A stretch of 64,000 nt of DNA from Pelethousia sp034928145 (GTDB lineage: Bacteria > Bacillota > Clostridia > Christensenellales > CAG-138), in the NCBI GenBank assembly GCA_034928145.1, contig JAYFPE010000030.1:52600-116599 (forward strand), given 5' to 3'. Positions within the stretch are counted from its first letter, which is position 1. Every line of letters starts with the position of its first letter. This document shows positions 17,056-26,426 of this stretch, one piece after another. Made by a program: the position numbers and the translations under genes. Under the pieces are notes generated by a model that was given only the letters and a program-made list of their open reading frames with translations, did not search any database and had not been told where the DNA came from.

Positions 17056-17854
17056 ACGCGTGGCGTTAGCGAGGCACCCCAAGCGGCCAAGCCCGGCCTC
17101 TTTTATCCATGCGTTGTTCACTGATTTTTTTGAGCAGAAGGGCGACCGTCTATATGGGGACGACGAGGCTATTATCGGAGGCATCGCGCTGTTTCATGGG
17201 CGGCCTGTCACGGTGCTGGGCCATCAAAAGGGAAAGGATCTGGAGCAGAACCTGCGGTGCCATTTTGGCATGCCGATGCCGGATGGATATCGCAAAGCAC
17301 AGCGCCTGATGCGGCAGGCGGAAAAGTTTCGTAGGCCTATTATCTCCTTCATCGATACCCCCGGCGCTTATCCCGGCCTTGAGGCCGAGGCGAGGGGCCA
17401 GGGAGAAGCCATTGCCTGCTGCCTATCCTTAATGAGCGGACTGACTGTACCCATCCTCGCCGTTATCACAGGAGAGGGCGGCTCGGGGGGTGCGCTGGCC
17501 CTGGCCATGGGGAACAGAGTGCTGATGTTGGAAAACGCTGTCTACTCGGTGCTTTCTCCCGAAGGATTCGCTTCGATCCTATGGAAGGATTCCACAAGAG
17601 CGAACGAAGCCTGTGATGTGATGAAACTGACCTCTTATGACCTACTGGCTTTGGGCGTCGTGGATGAAGTGATCGAGGAGCCGCCGGAGGGCGCGCATGA
17701 AAATCCCGAACCCTTGCTTCACCTGCTGGATGCCGCTTTGCAAAGGAATCTGGCTTGGGCTGAAAAGCTTCCCAATCCGCCTGGCCAAAGGTATGAAAAA
17801 TATCGAGCGATGGGGAACGGTTTTCTTTGCACGCTGGGAAAGGAGGGCGCGTGA
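17027..17854 (+). CDS. accA: Acetyl-CoA carboxylase carboxyltransferase, alpha subunit
   Basis: 275 aa. Partner of AccD, transferring CO2 from biotin to acetyl-CoA. Seen: RLYGDDEAIIGGIA, GHQKGKD, PIISFIDTPGAYPGLEAEARGQ and ITGEGGSGGALALA. The ATG at 17027 has AAAGGAAGGA upstream, although it overlaps accD by 29 bp. It is shorter at the N-terminus than E. coli AccA, as usual in Bacillota. Its stop overlaps the fabH ATG. Confidence 0.97.
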   Translation: MQVQKRTAAERVALARHPKRPSPASFIHALFTDFFEQKGDRLYGDDEAIIGGIALFHGRPVTVLGHQKGKDLEQNLRCHFGMPMPDGYRKAQRLMRQAEKFRRPIISFIDTPGAYPGLEAEARGQGEAIACCLSLMSGLTVPILAVITGEGGSGGALALAMGNRVLMLENAVYSVLSPEGFASILWKDSTRANEACDVMKLTSYDLLALGVVDEVIEEPPEGAHENPEPLLHLLDAALQRNLAWAEKLPNPPGQRYEKYRAMGNGFLCTLGKEGA

Positions 17855-18789
17855 TGGGCTTAGAGGTAATGGGAACCGGCCGCTGCTTACCCAGCCGGTG
17901 CATATCCAATGAGGAAATGAGCCGCATGGTAGATACAAGCGACGCATGGATCACATCCCGTACGGGCATACGCCAGCGGTACTTTTGCGCACAGGGCGAA
18001 ACGAATGCCCTGCTTGCCACCACGGCAGCTCGTAAAGCCATGGAAAACGCGGGGGTAGGGCCGGCGGATATCGGCCTTTGCATCGTTGCCACGTTTACGC
18101 CGGATCGCGCTACACCCTCCGTTGCGTGCGAGGTGCAGGAGACTCTTAGTTTAGCGCAAACCGTCCCCTGCTTTGATGTCAATGCGGCATGCACGGGGTT
18201 TCTCATGGCCATGGAAACGGCCCGCTGCTTTTTATTGGGCGGAAACGCTTCGGCGCCCTGCGCGCTGGTCATCGGATCGGAAAAACTGAGCCGCGTCATA
18301 GACTTTTCCGATCGCTCCACCTGCGTGCTTTTCGGGGATGGAGCAGGAGCGGCCGTGGTGAGGCTCGCGCCGGACAGGCCCTATGCGGCCGATTTTGGCG
18401 CCAGAGGAGACGCCTCTATCCTGTATGCCGGCGGTGATGCTCCGTTTTTGCATATGGATGGACAAGGGGTGTTTCGCTTTGCTGTGGATATTATTCCAAG
18501 ATGCATGGATGCTGTTTTGCATAAAGCGGGGCTGACCTTGGCGGATATTCACCACGTGGTATGCCATCAGGCGAACAGCCGCATCATTGGCCACGTGGTG
18601 AAAAAGCTGGGTGAGAACCCTGAAAAGTTCTATGAAAACATGCAGCGGTATGGAAACACTTCGGCCGCCAGCATACCCATTGCGCTGGATGAGATGCTCG
18701 AGCAAGGGCGTATCCTGCCCGGGCAGAACGTTTTATGCGTAGGCTTCGGTGCGGGGCTGACCTGGGGCGGCACACTGCTGCGCTTTTGA
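17854..18789 (+). CDS. fabH: 3-oxoacyl-ACP synthase III
   Basis: 311 aa from the ATG at 17854, preceded by AAAGGAGGG and overlapping the accA stop. It condenses acetyl-CoA with malonyl-ACP to start chains. The triad is complete: Cys in VNAACTGF, His in HVVCHQANSRI and Asn in YGNTSAASIP. Normal length. Confidence 0.97.
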   Translation: MGLEVMGTGRCLPSRCISNEEMSRMVDTSDAWITSRTGIRQRYFCAQGETNALLATTAARKAMENAGVGPADIGLCIVATFTPDRATPSVACEVQETLSLAQTVPCFDVNAACTGFLMAMETARCFLLGGNASAPCALVIGSEKLSRVIDFSDRSTCVLFGDGAGAAVVRLAPDRPYAADFGARGDASILYAGGDAPFLHMDGQGVFRFAVDIIPRCMDAVLHKAGLTLADIHHVVCHQANSRIIGHVVKKLGENPEKFYENMQRYGNTSAASIPIALDEMLEQGRILPGQNVLCVGFGAGLTWGGTLLRF

Positions 18790-18806
18790 TGGAAGGGAGG
18801 CATGCT

Positions 18807-19754
18807 ATGCTATTGAATGAGATTTTGGGTACAAAATATCCTTTTATACAGGGCGGTATGGCCAATATCGCCACCGGCGGCTTCGCGGCTGCGGTATCCA
18901 ATGCAGGGGCGTTGGGGCTGATCGGCGCGGGCGGCATGGATACGGCCATGCTGCGAAGCGAGATACATAGATGCAAGGAACTGACGGACAAACCCTTTGG
19001 CGTGAACATTATGCTCATGCACCCCGAGGCCGCACAGATGGCGCAGATCATTATAGAAGAGCGGGTGCCGGTCGTCACCACCGGCGCGGGAAGCCCGGGC
19101 GCCTATGTATCCGCATGGAAAGACGCGGGCATTAAGGTATTCCCCGTTGTTCCCGCCTCTATTTTGGCCAGGCGGCTTGCCGCAATGGGCGTGGACGGCG
19201 TCATCGCCGAAGGCATGGAATCCGGAGGCCATATCGGGGAACTCACCACCATGGCGCTTGTTCCCCAGGTCGTGGACACGCTGCGAGAATACGATATACC
19301 CGTTATCGCGGCTGGCGGCATTGCGGATGGCCGCCAACTTTTGGCGGCGTTTAGCCTGGGCGCCTGCGGCGTGCAGCTGGGCACGTGCTTGCTGGCCAGC
19401 GAAGAATGCCCGGTGCACGATAACTACAAGCGGGCGGTGCTCAAGGCAAAAGAAACGGACACCGTTGTTACCGGACGCATCAGCGGCATACCGGTGCGGA
19501 TGATAAAAAACAGCATGTCCCGCGCTTATTTGGAAAGGGAAAAGGCCGGCGCGGATAAGATGGAGCTGGAGCTTTTCACCCTGGGTTCCCTCAAACGGGC
19601 GGTATTCGAAGGAGATGTGGAGACGGGCAGCGTGATGGCCGGCCAAGTAGCCGGAATGATTCGTGAGATCAGGCCCTTAAAGGATATATTCGCTTCTCTT
19701 CACAACGGCTATGAGGCGGCTCTAAGATCTCTTGCAAGCGAGGCGCGCCTATGA
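18807..19754 (+). CDS. fabK: FMN-dependent enoyl-ACP reductase II
   Basis: 315 aa from the ATG at 18807, the in-frame one of two close ATGs, with GGAAGGGAGG 6 bp upstream. TIM-barrel flavoprotein: YPFIQGGMANIATG, VVTTGAGSPG, EGMESGGHIG, IAAGGIADGRQ, GVQLGTCLLASEE, and the FabK-type tail GDVETGSVMAGQVAGMI. It performs the last reduction of each elongation cycle. No FabI is encoded in the operon, so FabK is the likely reductase. Its stop overlaps the next start (ATGA). Confidence 0.93.
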   Translation: MLLNEILGTKYPFIQGGMANIATGGFAAAVSNAGALGLIGAGGMDTAMLRSEIHRCKELTDKPFGVNIMLMHPEAAQMAQIIIEERVPVVTTGAGSPGAYVSAWKDAGIKVFPVVPASILARRLAAMGVDGVIAEGMESGGHIGELTTMALVPQVVDTLREYDIPVIAAGGIADGRQLLAAFSLGACGVQLGTCLLASEECPVHDNYKRAVLKAKETDTVVTGRISGIPVRMIKNSMSRAYLEREKAGADKMELELFTLGSLKRAVFEGDVETGSVMAGQVAGMIREIRPLKDIFASLHNGYEAALRSLASEARL

Positions 19755-20821
19755 GCATCACCTTAAAAGGCCGCGGGCTGGATATCCCGGTTTTGCAGGG
19801 TGGCATGGGGGTAGGCGTGTCCTTGGGTGGCTTGGCAGGGGCGGTGGCTGCCTGCGGCGCTATGGGCACGGTCAGCGCGGCGATCGTAGGTTTTGACGAA
19901 CCCGATTTTTATCGGGATCCAAAGGGAGCGAATTGCCGGGCGCTTGCCCGGGAAGTGCGCCGGGCAAAAGAGCTTTCCTGCGGGAAGGGCATGGTGGCGG
20001 TGAACGTCATGGTGGCTACGGCCCAGTATGCGGACAGCGTGCGAACGGCTATCCGGGCCGGGGCGGATGCCATCGTATCCGGGGCGGGGCTGCCCGTTGA
20101 TCTGCCCGCCATCGCGGAGGGGGCCGATATCGCGCTCGCGCCTATCGTTTCCAGCGGGCGCGCCGCGTCTATGATATGCAGGCTTTGGCAGAAGCGGCAT
20201 GATAGAGCGCCGGATTTCGTGGTCGTAGAGGGAAGTGAGGCTGGGGGGCATTTGGGGTTCTCCAAAGAAGAACTTTTGGCGGGCACGGCAAGGCCCTTGG
20301 AAGAGATCACGCGGGAAGTGGCGGAGGCTCTGCGCCCCTTTTCGGAGCGGTACGGCCGCGCCATCCCGGTATTTGCCGCTGGCGGCGTGTGGAGCGGCGC
20401 GGATGCGGCATGCCTTGCGGCGTGCGGCGCATCGGGCGTGCAGCTTGCCACCCGCTTTATCGCCACACATGAGTGCGATGCTTCCCAAGGTTTTAAGGAT
20501 ATTCTTCTGGCTGCAAGCAAGACGGATGTGCAGATCGTTGCCAGCCCGGTGGGCATGCCGGGCCGCGCGCTGCGCACGCCCCTTATTGAAAAGCTGGCGC
20601 AGGGCCGGCGTTTCCCGCCCTCCAGGTGTTCGGACTGCCTTGTGCCCTGTGCCCATGGGGCCACGCCCTACTGCATCCTGCATGCGCTTGGCCAGGCGGT
20701 GAAGGGCAATTATGAGGAAGGATTGTTTTTCTGCGGCTCCAACGTATGGCGCTTGGACACAATGCGCCATGTGTATGAGATTTTAGACAGCTTGATGAAT
20801 GAATGGAGGGCCTTTATATGA
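19751..20821 (+). CDS. NMO/FabK-like flavoprotein with C-terminal Cys cluster
   Basis: 356 aa, paralogous to the preceding FabK: VLQGGMGVGVSLGGLAGAVA, VSGAGLPVDLP, VEGSEAGGHLG, VFAAGGVWSG and GVQLATRFIATHEC. It is longer, and its C-terminal region carries CSDCLVPCAHGATPYCI, a dense Cys motif that could bind metal or an Fe-S cluster. The family contains nitronate monooxygenases and 2-nitropropane dioxygenase-like enzymes. Its place inside a fab operon, overlapped at both ends, suggests a role in fatty-acid synthesis, perhaps a second enoyl reductase or an isomerase-like step, but this is unproven. Confidence 0.75.
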   Translation: MSITLKGRGLDIPVLQGGMGVGVSLGGLAGAVAACGAMGTVSAAIVGFDEPDFYRDPKGANCRALAREVRRAKELSCGKGMVAVNVMVATAQYADSVRTAIRAGADAIVSGAGLPVDLPAIAEGADIALAPIVSSGRAASMICRLWQKRHDRAPDFVVVEGSEAGGHLGFSKEELLAGTARPLEEITREVAEALRPFSERYGRAIPVFAAGGVWSGADAACLAACGASGVQLATRFIATHECDASQGFKDILLAASKTDVQIVASPVGMPGRALRTPLIEKLAQGRRFPPSRCSDCLVPCAHGATPYCILHALGQAVKGNYEEGLFFCGSNVWRLDTMRHVYEILDSLMNEWRAFI

Positions 20822-21768
20822 AGTTGGCGCTTTTATTTGCGGGCCAGGGCGCGCAGCATGTGGGCATGGGAAAGGATTTATATGAAGCTTACCCCGCCTT
20901 TCGCGCTGTGCTGGATAAGGCGGAACAAGCCGTGGATTTTGATCTGAAGGCCCTATGCTTTGAGGGGCCGGAGGAGATTCTACTGCAAACGCAATATACC
21001 CAGCCGTGCATGGTGGCCTTTGCCGCGGGCGTAGCGGCCGTGCTAAAGGAGGCGAGGATAGAACCCGCCGCCGCGGCCGGCCTAAGCCTTGGCGAGTATT
21101 CCGCCTTATGCGCCGCCGGCGTGTTCGATGCGGAAACGGTTATAGCTTTAGCCGCCTTTCGCGGCAAGGCTATGGCGCGGGCTGTGCTTGGCCGGGCCTG
21201 CTCCATGGCCGCGGTGCTGGGGCTTGGGCGAGAGGCTCTGCAGCAGGCTTGCGTGGCGGCCCAAAACGAGGGCGTTGCGGAGATCGCCAATTACAACTGC
21301 CCGGGGCAAATGGTGCTCGGGGGAGACGCCGCCGCTGTGGAAAGAGCCTGCCGGCTGGCTAAGGAGGCGGGTGCGAAGCGCTGTATGCCCCTGAACGTAT
21401 CCGGCCCGTTCCATACGTCTCTTATGGCGCCAGCGGGCGACGCGCTGCGGGAAAGGTTTCGGGAGATTCAGTTTTCTCCCATGCGCTTTCCGGTTTATTT
21501 CAATTGTCTGGGCGGGCCGATGGGCGGGGAGGACACGGTGCCGGACCTGCTTGAAAAGCAGGTGCAGTCCGCCGTCTACTTTGAGGATATCCTGCTACGC
21601 ATGGAGCGGGACGGCGTAGACGCCATTTTAGAGATCGGCCCGGGCAAGGTGCTTTCCGGCTTTGTGAAAAAAACAGCGCCTCGCCTTGCGGAGAACATGC
21701 GCAGCGCGGAAACCGCACAGGCGCTTAGCGATGCGCTGGCTTGGCTGAAGGAGGGACAGGGATGCTGA
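20818..21768 (+). CDS. fabD: Malonyl-CoA:ACP transacylase
   Basis: 316 aa from the ATG at 20818, with GGAGGG upstream and a 4-bp overlap with the previous gene. Seen: LLFAGQGAQHVGMG at the N-terminus, the nucleophile elbow AGLSLGEYSALC (Ser near 92), GPFHTSLM with the catalytic His, and EIGPGKVLSG. It loads malonyl groups onto ACP. Confidence 0.96.
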   Translation: MKLALLFAGQGAQHVGMGKDLYEAYPAFRAVLDKAEQAVDFDLKALCFEGPEEILLQTQYTQPCMVAFAAGVAAVLKEARIEPAAAAGLSLGEYSALCAAGVFDAETVIALAAFRGKAMARAVLGRACSMAAVLGLGREALQQACVAAQNEGVAEIANYNCPGQMVLGGDAAAVERACRLAKEAGAKRCMPLNVSGPFHTSLMAPAGDALRERFREIQFSPMRFPVYFNCLGGPMGGEDTVPDLLEKQVQSAVYFEDILLRMERDGVDAILEIGPGKVLSGFVKKTAPRLAENMRSAETAQALSDALAWLKEGQGC

Positions 21769-22508
21769 ATGGAAAGAAGCGCGCGGTTGTAACAGGAGGC
21801 AGCCGCGGCATAGGCCGTGCTATTTGCCTGGCGCTCGCGGCGGAAGGCGCTGCCATAGCGGTTAATTATGCCGCAAGCGCGCAAGCGGCGCGAAGCACTG
21901 TCGAGGAATGCTTGCGCCTGGGGGCGGCGGACGCGTTTGCGTATCAGGCTGATGTGGCCGACGAGGCCCAAGCGGCAGCCCTGATAAACGAGGCCGTAAC
22001 GCGTTGGGGCGGGGTGGATATCCTGGTGAATAACGCCGGCATAACGCGGGACGATCTCATCATGCGCCTTTCCCGGGAGGATTTTGACGCGGTGTTGGAT
22101 ACCAACCTTAAGGGCGCTTTTTATTGCGTTAAGGCAGCTTGCCGGCCCATGATGAAGCAGCGTTTCGGGCGCATCATAAATCTTTCCAGCGTCGTGGGCA
22201 TACGGGGGAACGCGGGGCAGGCAAATTATGCGGCCAGCAAGGCGGGGCTTATCGGCATGTCTAAAAGCGTGGCCAAGGAACTGGCGGGCCGGGGCATTAC
22301 CGTAAATTGCGTGGCGCCCGGCTTCATTGAAACGGATATGACGGGTGTGCTGCCGGATGCGGCAAAGGAAAAGCTTCTGGGCGAGATACCGATGGCAAAA
22401 ATGGGGCAAAGCGAGGATGTGGCGGCGGCCGTCGTATTCCTTGCATCTGAACAAGCAGGCTATATTACCGGCCAGGTGATTTGCGTGGATGGCGGTATGG
22501 CTATATAA
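21762..22508 (+). CDS. fabG: 3-oxoacyl-ACP reductase
   Basis: 248 aa from the ATG at 21762 (AAGGAGGGACAGGG upstream; overlaps the fabD stop by 7 bp). TGGSRGIGRA cofactor loop, NNAGITRDDLIMRL, NLSSVVGIRGN with the catalytic Ser, YAASK with Tyr and Lys, and the terminal CVDGGMAI. It performs the NADPH-dependent first reduction of the cycle. Confidence 0.96.
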   Translation: MLNGKKRAVVTGGSRGIGRAICLALAAEGAAIAVNYAASAQAARSTVEECLRLGAADAFAYQADVADEAQAAALINEAVTRWGGVDILVNNAGITRDDLIMRLSREDFDAVLDTNLKGAFYCVKAACRPMMKQRFGRIINLSSVVGIRGNAGQANYAASKAGLIGMSKSVAKELAGRGITVNCVAPGFIETDMTGVLPDAAKEKLLGEIPMAKMGQSEDVAAAVVFLASEQAGYITGQVICVDGGMAI

Positions 22509-22530
22509 ACGGAGGTATTGAGGTATTATT

Positions 22531-23772
22531 ATGAAAAAGAGAAGAATCGTTATCACCGGCATGGGCGCCGTTACACCGCTGGGACTCAACCTTAACGAGA
22601 GCTGGACAGCCGTAAAGGAGAACCGCTGCGGCATCGGCCCGATTACCCAATATGACGCGGCGGAGCAGAAGGTGAAGCTGGCCGGCGAGGTCAAGGGCTT
22701 TGATCCCGCCGTGTGCGTGGATAATCGCGAAGCGCGTAAGCTGGATCGCTATGTACAGTTTGCCCTGGCCTGCGCGAAGGAGGCCATGGACCAAAGCGGC
22801 CTTTGCATGGAAACGGAAAACGCCGGGCGCTGCGCTGTGTTTTTTGCCAGCGGGGTGGGCGGCTTTTCCACCATACAGACGGAATGCCTCAAGGGTGCGG
22901 AAAAGGGTTATGATCGGGTGTCGCCATTTTTTATTCCTATGGTTATTTCCAATATGGCGGCCGGCAATATCGCCATTCGTCTGGGCTTCAAGGGCATGTG
23001 CGTGTGCCCGGTAACGGCCTGCGCCTCGGCCACCAACGCGCTGGGCGATGCGTTCCGGCATATTCGGGATGGCTATGCCGATGTGGCGCTTGCGGGCGGC
23101 GCGGAAGCGACCATCACCCCTTTGGCCATGGGCGGCTTTACCTCCTTGCGGGCCTTGTGCGTAGCCGAAGAGGTGGAGCGCGCGTCCATCCCCTTTGACG
23201 CGGAACGCTCCGGCTTCGTTATGGGCGAAGGGGCGGGGGCGCTGGTGCTGGAAGCATACGAGCACGCCAGGGAGCGCGGCGCATCCATCCTCGCGGAAAT
23301 CGTGGGATATGGCGCGAGCTGCGACGCCTACCATATCACGGCGCCCGCGCCGGATGGGGCCGGCGCCGTTTCGGCCATGACCGGGGCTCTTGCGGATGCG
23401 GGCGTGGAGCCGGAATCCGTGGGATATATCAATGCCCACGGCACCTCTACGCCCTTAAACGATGCGGGGGAGACCGCCGCCGTCAAGCTGGCTTTTGGCG
23501 CGCATGCCTATAAGCTGGCTATGAGTTCCACAAAATCCATGACGGGGCATTTGCTGGGCGCCTCGGGCGCCGTTGAGGCAGTGTTTACCGCAATGGCCCT
23601 CCACGACGGGTTTTTGCCCGCGACCGTGCACTATAAGGTGGCGGACTCCAATTGCGATCTGGATATTGTGCCCAACATGGGTCGCAAGGCCGACATCCGC
23701 TTTGCTTTATCAAATTCCTTCGGTTTCGGGGGGCATAACGCAAGCATTTTGCTCAGGAAATGGGAGGGATAG
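22531..23772 (+). CDS. fabF: 3-oxoacyl-ACP synthase II
   Basis: 413 aa elongating condensing enzyme. Seen: VITGMGAVTPLG, the active Cys in PVTACASATNAL, His in NAHGTSTPLND, His in KSMTGHLLGASGAVEA and SNSFGFGGHNAS. It follows fabG by 22 bp with ACGGAGG upstream. Confidence 0.97.
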   Translation: MKKRRIVITGMGAVTPLGLNLNESWTAVKENRCGIGPITQYDAAEQKVKLAGEVKGFDPAVCVDNREARKLDRYVQFALACAKEAMDQSGLCMETENAGRCAVFFASGVGGFSTIQTECLKGAEKGYDRVSPFFIPMVISNMAAGNIAIRLGFKGMCVCPVTACASATNALGDAFRHIRDGYADVALAGGAEATITPLAMGGFTSLRALCVAEEVERASIPFDAERSGFVMGEGAGALVLEAYEHARERGASILAEIVGYGASCDAYHITAPAPDGAGAVSAMTGALADAGVEPESVGYINAHGTSTPLNDAGETAAVKLAFGAHAYKLAMSSTKSMTGHLLGASGAVEAVFTAMALHDGFLPATVHYKVADSNCDLDIVPNMGRKADIRFALSNSFGFGGHNASILLRKWEG

Positions 23773-23776
23773 CCTT

Positions 23777-24202
23777 GTGACCCTGGATTCCAATGAGATT
23801 ATGGCGGTTTTGCCGCACCGATTTCCGTTTTTATTGGTGGATCGCATCACGGAATGCGAACCGGGAATCCGCGCAGTAGGCCGCAAGTGCGTCACGGTAA
23901 ACGAACCCTTCTTTTGCGGCCACTTCCCGCAGCATCACGTGATGCCGGGGGTTCTAACCATAGAGGCGTTGGCGCAGGTTGGGGCGGTAGCGATTTTGAC
24001 CGAGGAGGCCAATAAGGGCAAAATTGCCCTGTTTGGCGGCATCAAAAACGCCCGCTTTAAGCGCGAGGTGAAGCCGGGTGATGTCATGGAGCTGGAGTGC
24101 ATCATCACCGCCCGCCGCGGGCCGATCGGGATGGGCCGGGCCGAGGCGAGGATAAACGGTGAACTCGCCGCTGCGGCGGAGCTCACCTTTGCAATTACTT
24201 GA
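23777..24202 (+). CDS. fabZ: 3-hydroxyacyl-ACP dehydratase
   Basis: 141 aa from the GTG at 23777, 7 bp after GGGAGGGA; longer in-frame starts would lie within fabF. Hot-dog fold: LPHRFPFLLVDR, then the catalytic GHFPQHHVMPGVLTIEALAQ with His and Glu. It dehydrates 3-hydroxyacyl-ACP. It is the last biosynthetic gene of the operon. Confidence 0.96.
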   Translation: MTLDSNEIMAVLPHRFPFLLVDRITECEPGIRAVGRKCVTVNEPFFCGHFPQHHVMPGVLTIEALAQVGAVAILTEEANKGKIALFGGIKNARFKREVKPGDVMELECIITARRGPIGMGRAEARINGELAAAAELTFAIT

Positions 24203-24228
24203 TTTACCGCTGCGTTTTAAGCTATAAT
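24199..24228 (+). promoter_or_regulatory. Possible promoter of the MarR-type regulator
   Basis: TTGATT at 24199-24204 and TATAAT at 24223-24228, 18 bp apart, overlap the end of fabZ. It could give the regulator its own transcript in addition to readthrough from fabZ. Confidence 0.5.
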
Positions 24229-24271
24229 CACAAAAGGGGTTATGGCAAATTAATGAGAAAAGGGATTTCGT

Positions 24272-24745
24272 ATGCTGGATCAAGCTTTTGCCGAGGTATA
24301 TTCTAAGTTCAAGCTACATTTTTATAAAAAGGTATTTAGCCGTTTTGAGGATAGGGAGGCGAGCCTTACCACGGTAGAAAGCTTTTGCATGGAGATCATT
24401 CAGGCGCTGGACGGGCCTACGGTAAACGAGTTTGCCAGCTTCGTGCAGATTTCGCCGCCAAACGCGGCCTATAAAGTAAACAGCCTCATCCAGAAAGGCT
24501 ACTTGAAGAAGGTGCGTTCCAAAGAGGACCGGCGGGAATACCACTTGAGAACCACGCAAAAATACTTTGATTATTATAATATCAGTTATGGCTACCTTTC
24601 CATCGTGATGGAGCGGATCAAGCAGCGGCTTAGCGAGGATGAGGTTGAAAAGCTTGAGCAGATTCTCCTGATTATCTCGAATGAATTGATGCCGGAGATC
24701 GAGCTCCCTCTGCAAAGGGCGCTCCCGCGCCCAATGGAAGATTGA
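24272..24745 (+). CDS. MarR-family regulator, FabT-like
   Basis: 157 aa winged-helix protein. The core reads TVNEFASFVQISPPNAAYKVNSLIQKGYLKKVRSKEDRREYHLRTT: recognition helix followed by a wing with the RSKEDRRE motif of MarR proteins. It is placed directly after fabZ. FabT in streptococci is a MarR regulator of fab genes located in the fab cluster, so the same role is likely here. The perfect 15-bp inverted repeat at 14007-14052 is the candidate target. Which acyl-ACP or other ligand it senses is unknown. Confidence 0.85.
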   Translation: MLDQAFAEVYSKFKLHFYKKVFSRFEDREASLTTVESFCMEIIQALDGPTVNEFASFVQISPPNAAYKVNSLIQKGYLKKVRSKEDRREYHLRTTQKYFDYYNISYGYLSIVMERIKQRLSEDEVEKLEQILLIISNELMPEIELPLQRALPRPMED

Positions 24746-24958
24746 TGCCCACGGCAAACTATAACAGCCAAAATGGATGGGGAATGGCCGATAAACGATA
24801 AACATGGAACGAGACGCGAGGCAGGCAGAATTGCGCGGCAGTCGATCCGTTCGTTTCCCCTTACAAGGATGCCTTTGGCCGGATCCAAACAACTGCGCAT
24901 ATTTGCTATAATTAGCTTTGCTTTACTCAGGATAGTAAAGAGGCTTTGTCGATACGCT

Positions 24959-24978
24959 GCGGCAGGCGCGCCTGCCGC
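24959..24978. terminator. Perfect 20-bp palindrome between convergent genes
   Basis: GCGGCAGGCGCGCCTGCCGC is fully self-complementary. A T-rich stretch follows on the plus strand. It probably terminates the regulator transcript, and it abuts the stop codon of the convergent peptidase gene. Confidence 0.55.
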
Positions 24979-26231
24979 TACTTCTTTTGAGCAAAAAACG
25001 CAATGCCGTGCTGGTCGTACAGGTGCACGGCATCCAAGCAGATCTCAAGCACTTTTTTGATGCAGCCTATGTCGATATTCTCATAGGTATCATGCCGTGT
25101 GTGGTAATAGGGCTGTGGATCATGGTTGACGGCGCACAGCCCGCATGCCATGAGACCGCTGCGGGAAAACGCCTCCGCATCCGTTGCGCCGGGGTATAGC
25201 TGCGCTTCGGGGAGGTCAATGCCGTTGCGCTTTGCGGCCTCACATAACAGGCTGCCGACGGCGGGGCTGTTGTGCTGCGTGCCGTTGATTCCCTTGAGAT
25301 AGCAACTGAGATATTCCTCCTCACGCAGCGTGTCGAGCGCCACAAATATGGTCTCAATCTCCTGCGCAGCTGCGTTTTTGTAGTTTTCCGCAAAGGCCGA
25401 AGCGCCGCGCAGGCCCGCCTCCTCGCCGCCCGTGATCAGGCAGCATATCTCCGTATGCTCAAAGCGGACGTTCCTGTCAAACAGTTCTTTTAATACGCCC
25501 ATTGCCACAAAGGAACCCGAAAGGTTGTCGTTTGCACCATCCACCACGATATTCCGGTCAAAAAAGAACAGCAGAGCAATAAAAAACGGAACAAAGCAAA
25601 GCTGCAAAATACCTGCAGCCGTCCAGCTTCCTGCCATGGCAAAGGGAGCGCGCAGAAGCGACGCTAAAAGCGCCGCGATGCTACAGCAAAGCACTACGAA
25701 CATCCCCAATATGGAACCAAAAAGCACGATGGCAACAACAAGACCTTTTCCGTGTAGGCAATAGGTAAACTCGCAGGCTGTATCCGCATGACCCACAAAC
25801 ACGATGCGGCGCTTTACGGTACCGTTGGATGAGCGCCTTGCATACACATTTGTGGACATTGCGCGGGGAAACAGGAAATCAATATATTCCCGGTACAGCA
25901 AAAATTCAAATATGAACAGCGAAACGCAAAACAGGCTGAGGATGACGCCCGCCGCGGGGAGGATGGCGGACGGAACCGGCGCGTAGAGCCAATAGAGTAC
26001 AATGCATATAAGGTTCAGCGCGGACGCGATCGTCACCCACCCATAAAACGCCTCAGGATGCAGAAAATACGGGTCCTGCCGCGTTTCATCCGCCCATGCG
26101 CGTAACTGGTGTTCAAAGAAATGCTGGCAGGCAAGCTCCGCTTTGGAGCCCGCGCTGCGGTTTTTAAAGCGCTTACAGACGGTAAAGATGCCCTCTCTGA
26201 TGTAGGAAACGGTTTCTTGTTTCTGATCCAT
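24978..26231 (-). CDS. M28-family membrane metallopeptidase
   Basis: 417 aa. The first 70 residues are polar; membrane segments lie at about 64-115 and 180-250, interrupting the peptidase fold. M28 (aminopeptidase Y/S type) ligands are visible: VFVGHADT (His), DGANDNLSG (bridging Asp), GGEEAGLRGA (catalytic Glu and metal Glu), ALDT and YHTRHDTYENID (His). It probably cleaves peptides at the membrane. The ribosome binding site is weak. It is cargo of the element. Confidence 0.88.
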   Translation of the reverse strand: MDQKQETVSYIREGIFTVCKRFKNRSAGSKAELACQHFFEHQLRAWADETRQDPYFLHPEAFYGWVTIASALNLICIVLYWLYAPVPSAILPAAGVILSLFCVSLFIFEFLLYREYIDFLFPRAMSTNVYARRSSNGTVKRRIVFVGHADTACEFTYCLHGKGLVVAIVLFGSILGMFVVLCCSIAALLASLLRAPFAMAGSWTAAGILQLCFVPFFIALLFFFDRNIVVDGANDNLSGSFVAMGVLKELFDRNVRFEHTEICCLITGGEEAGLRGASAFAENYKNAAAQEIETIFVALDTLREEEYLSCYLKGINGTQHNSPAVGSLLCEAAKRNGIDLPEAQLYPGATDAEAFSRSGLMACGLCAVNHDPQPYYHTRHDTYENIDIGCIKKVLEICLDAVHLYDQHGIAFFAQKK

Positions 26232-26426
26232 GGCTAAATCATCCGTTCTTTTCTTTAGTTTACTTAGCTTCGGAGATCTAACCGGAAATTATTGCGGCAA
26301 ATCGCGGATTTGTACATGTAAATTCAGGGGAAAAAGGCCCAAAAAGGCTTGTAAAGAATATTAAGAGTTTCATGCGACGGTTCCCGAATACCGGGCGCTC
26401 TATGGTGTTCCTTACGAATCAAAGCC

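Noticed and set aside
24190..26231. Element boundary right after the MarR gene
   Set aside because: The perfect palindrome at 24959 could suggest an end, but the deacetylase halves place the true right end at 26716-26718, beyond the peptidase gene and the aldolase relic.
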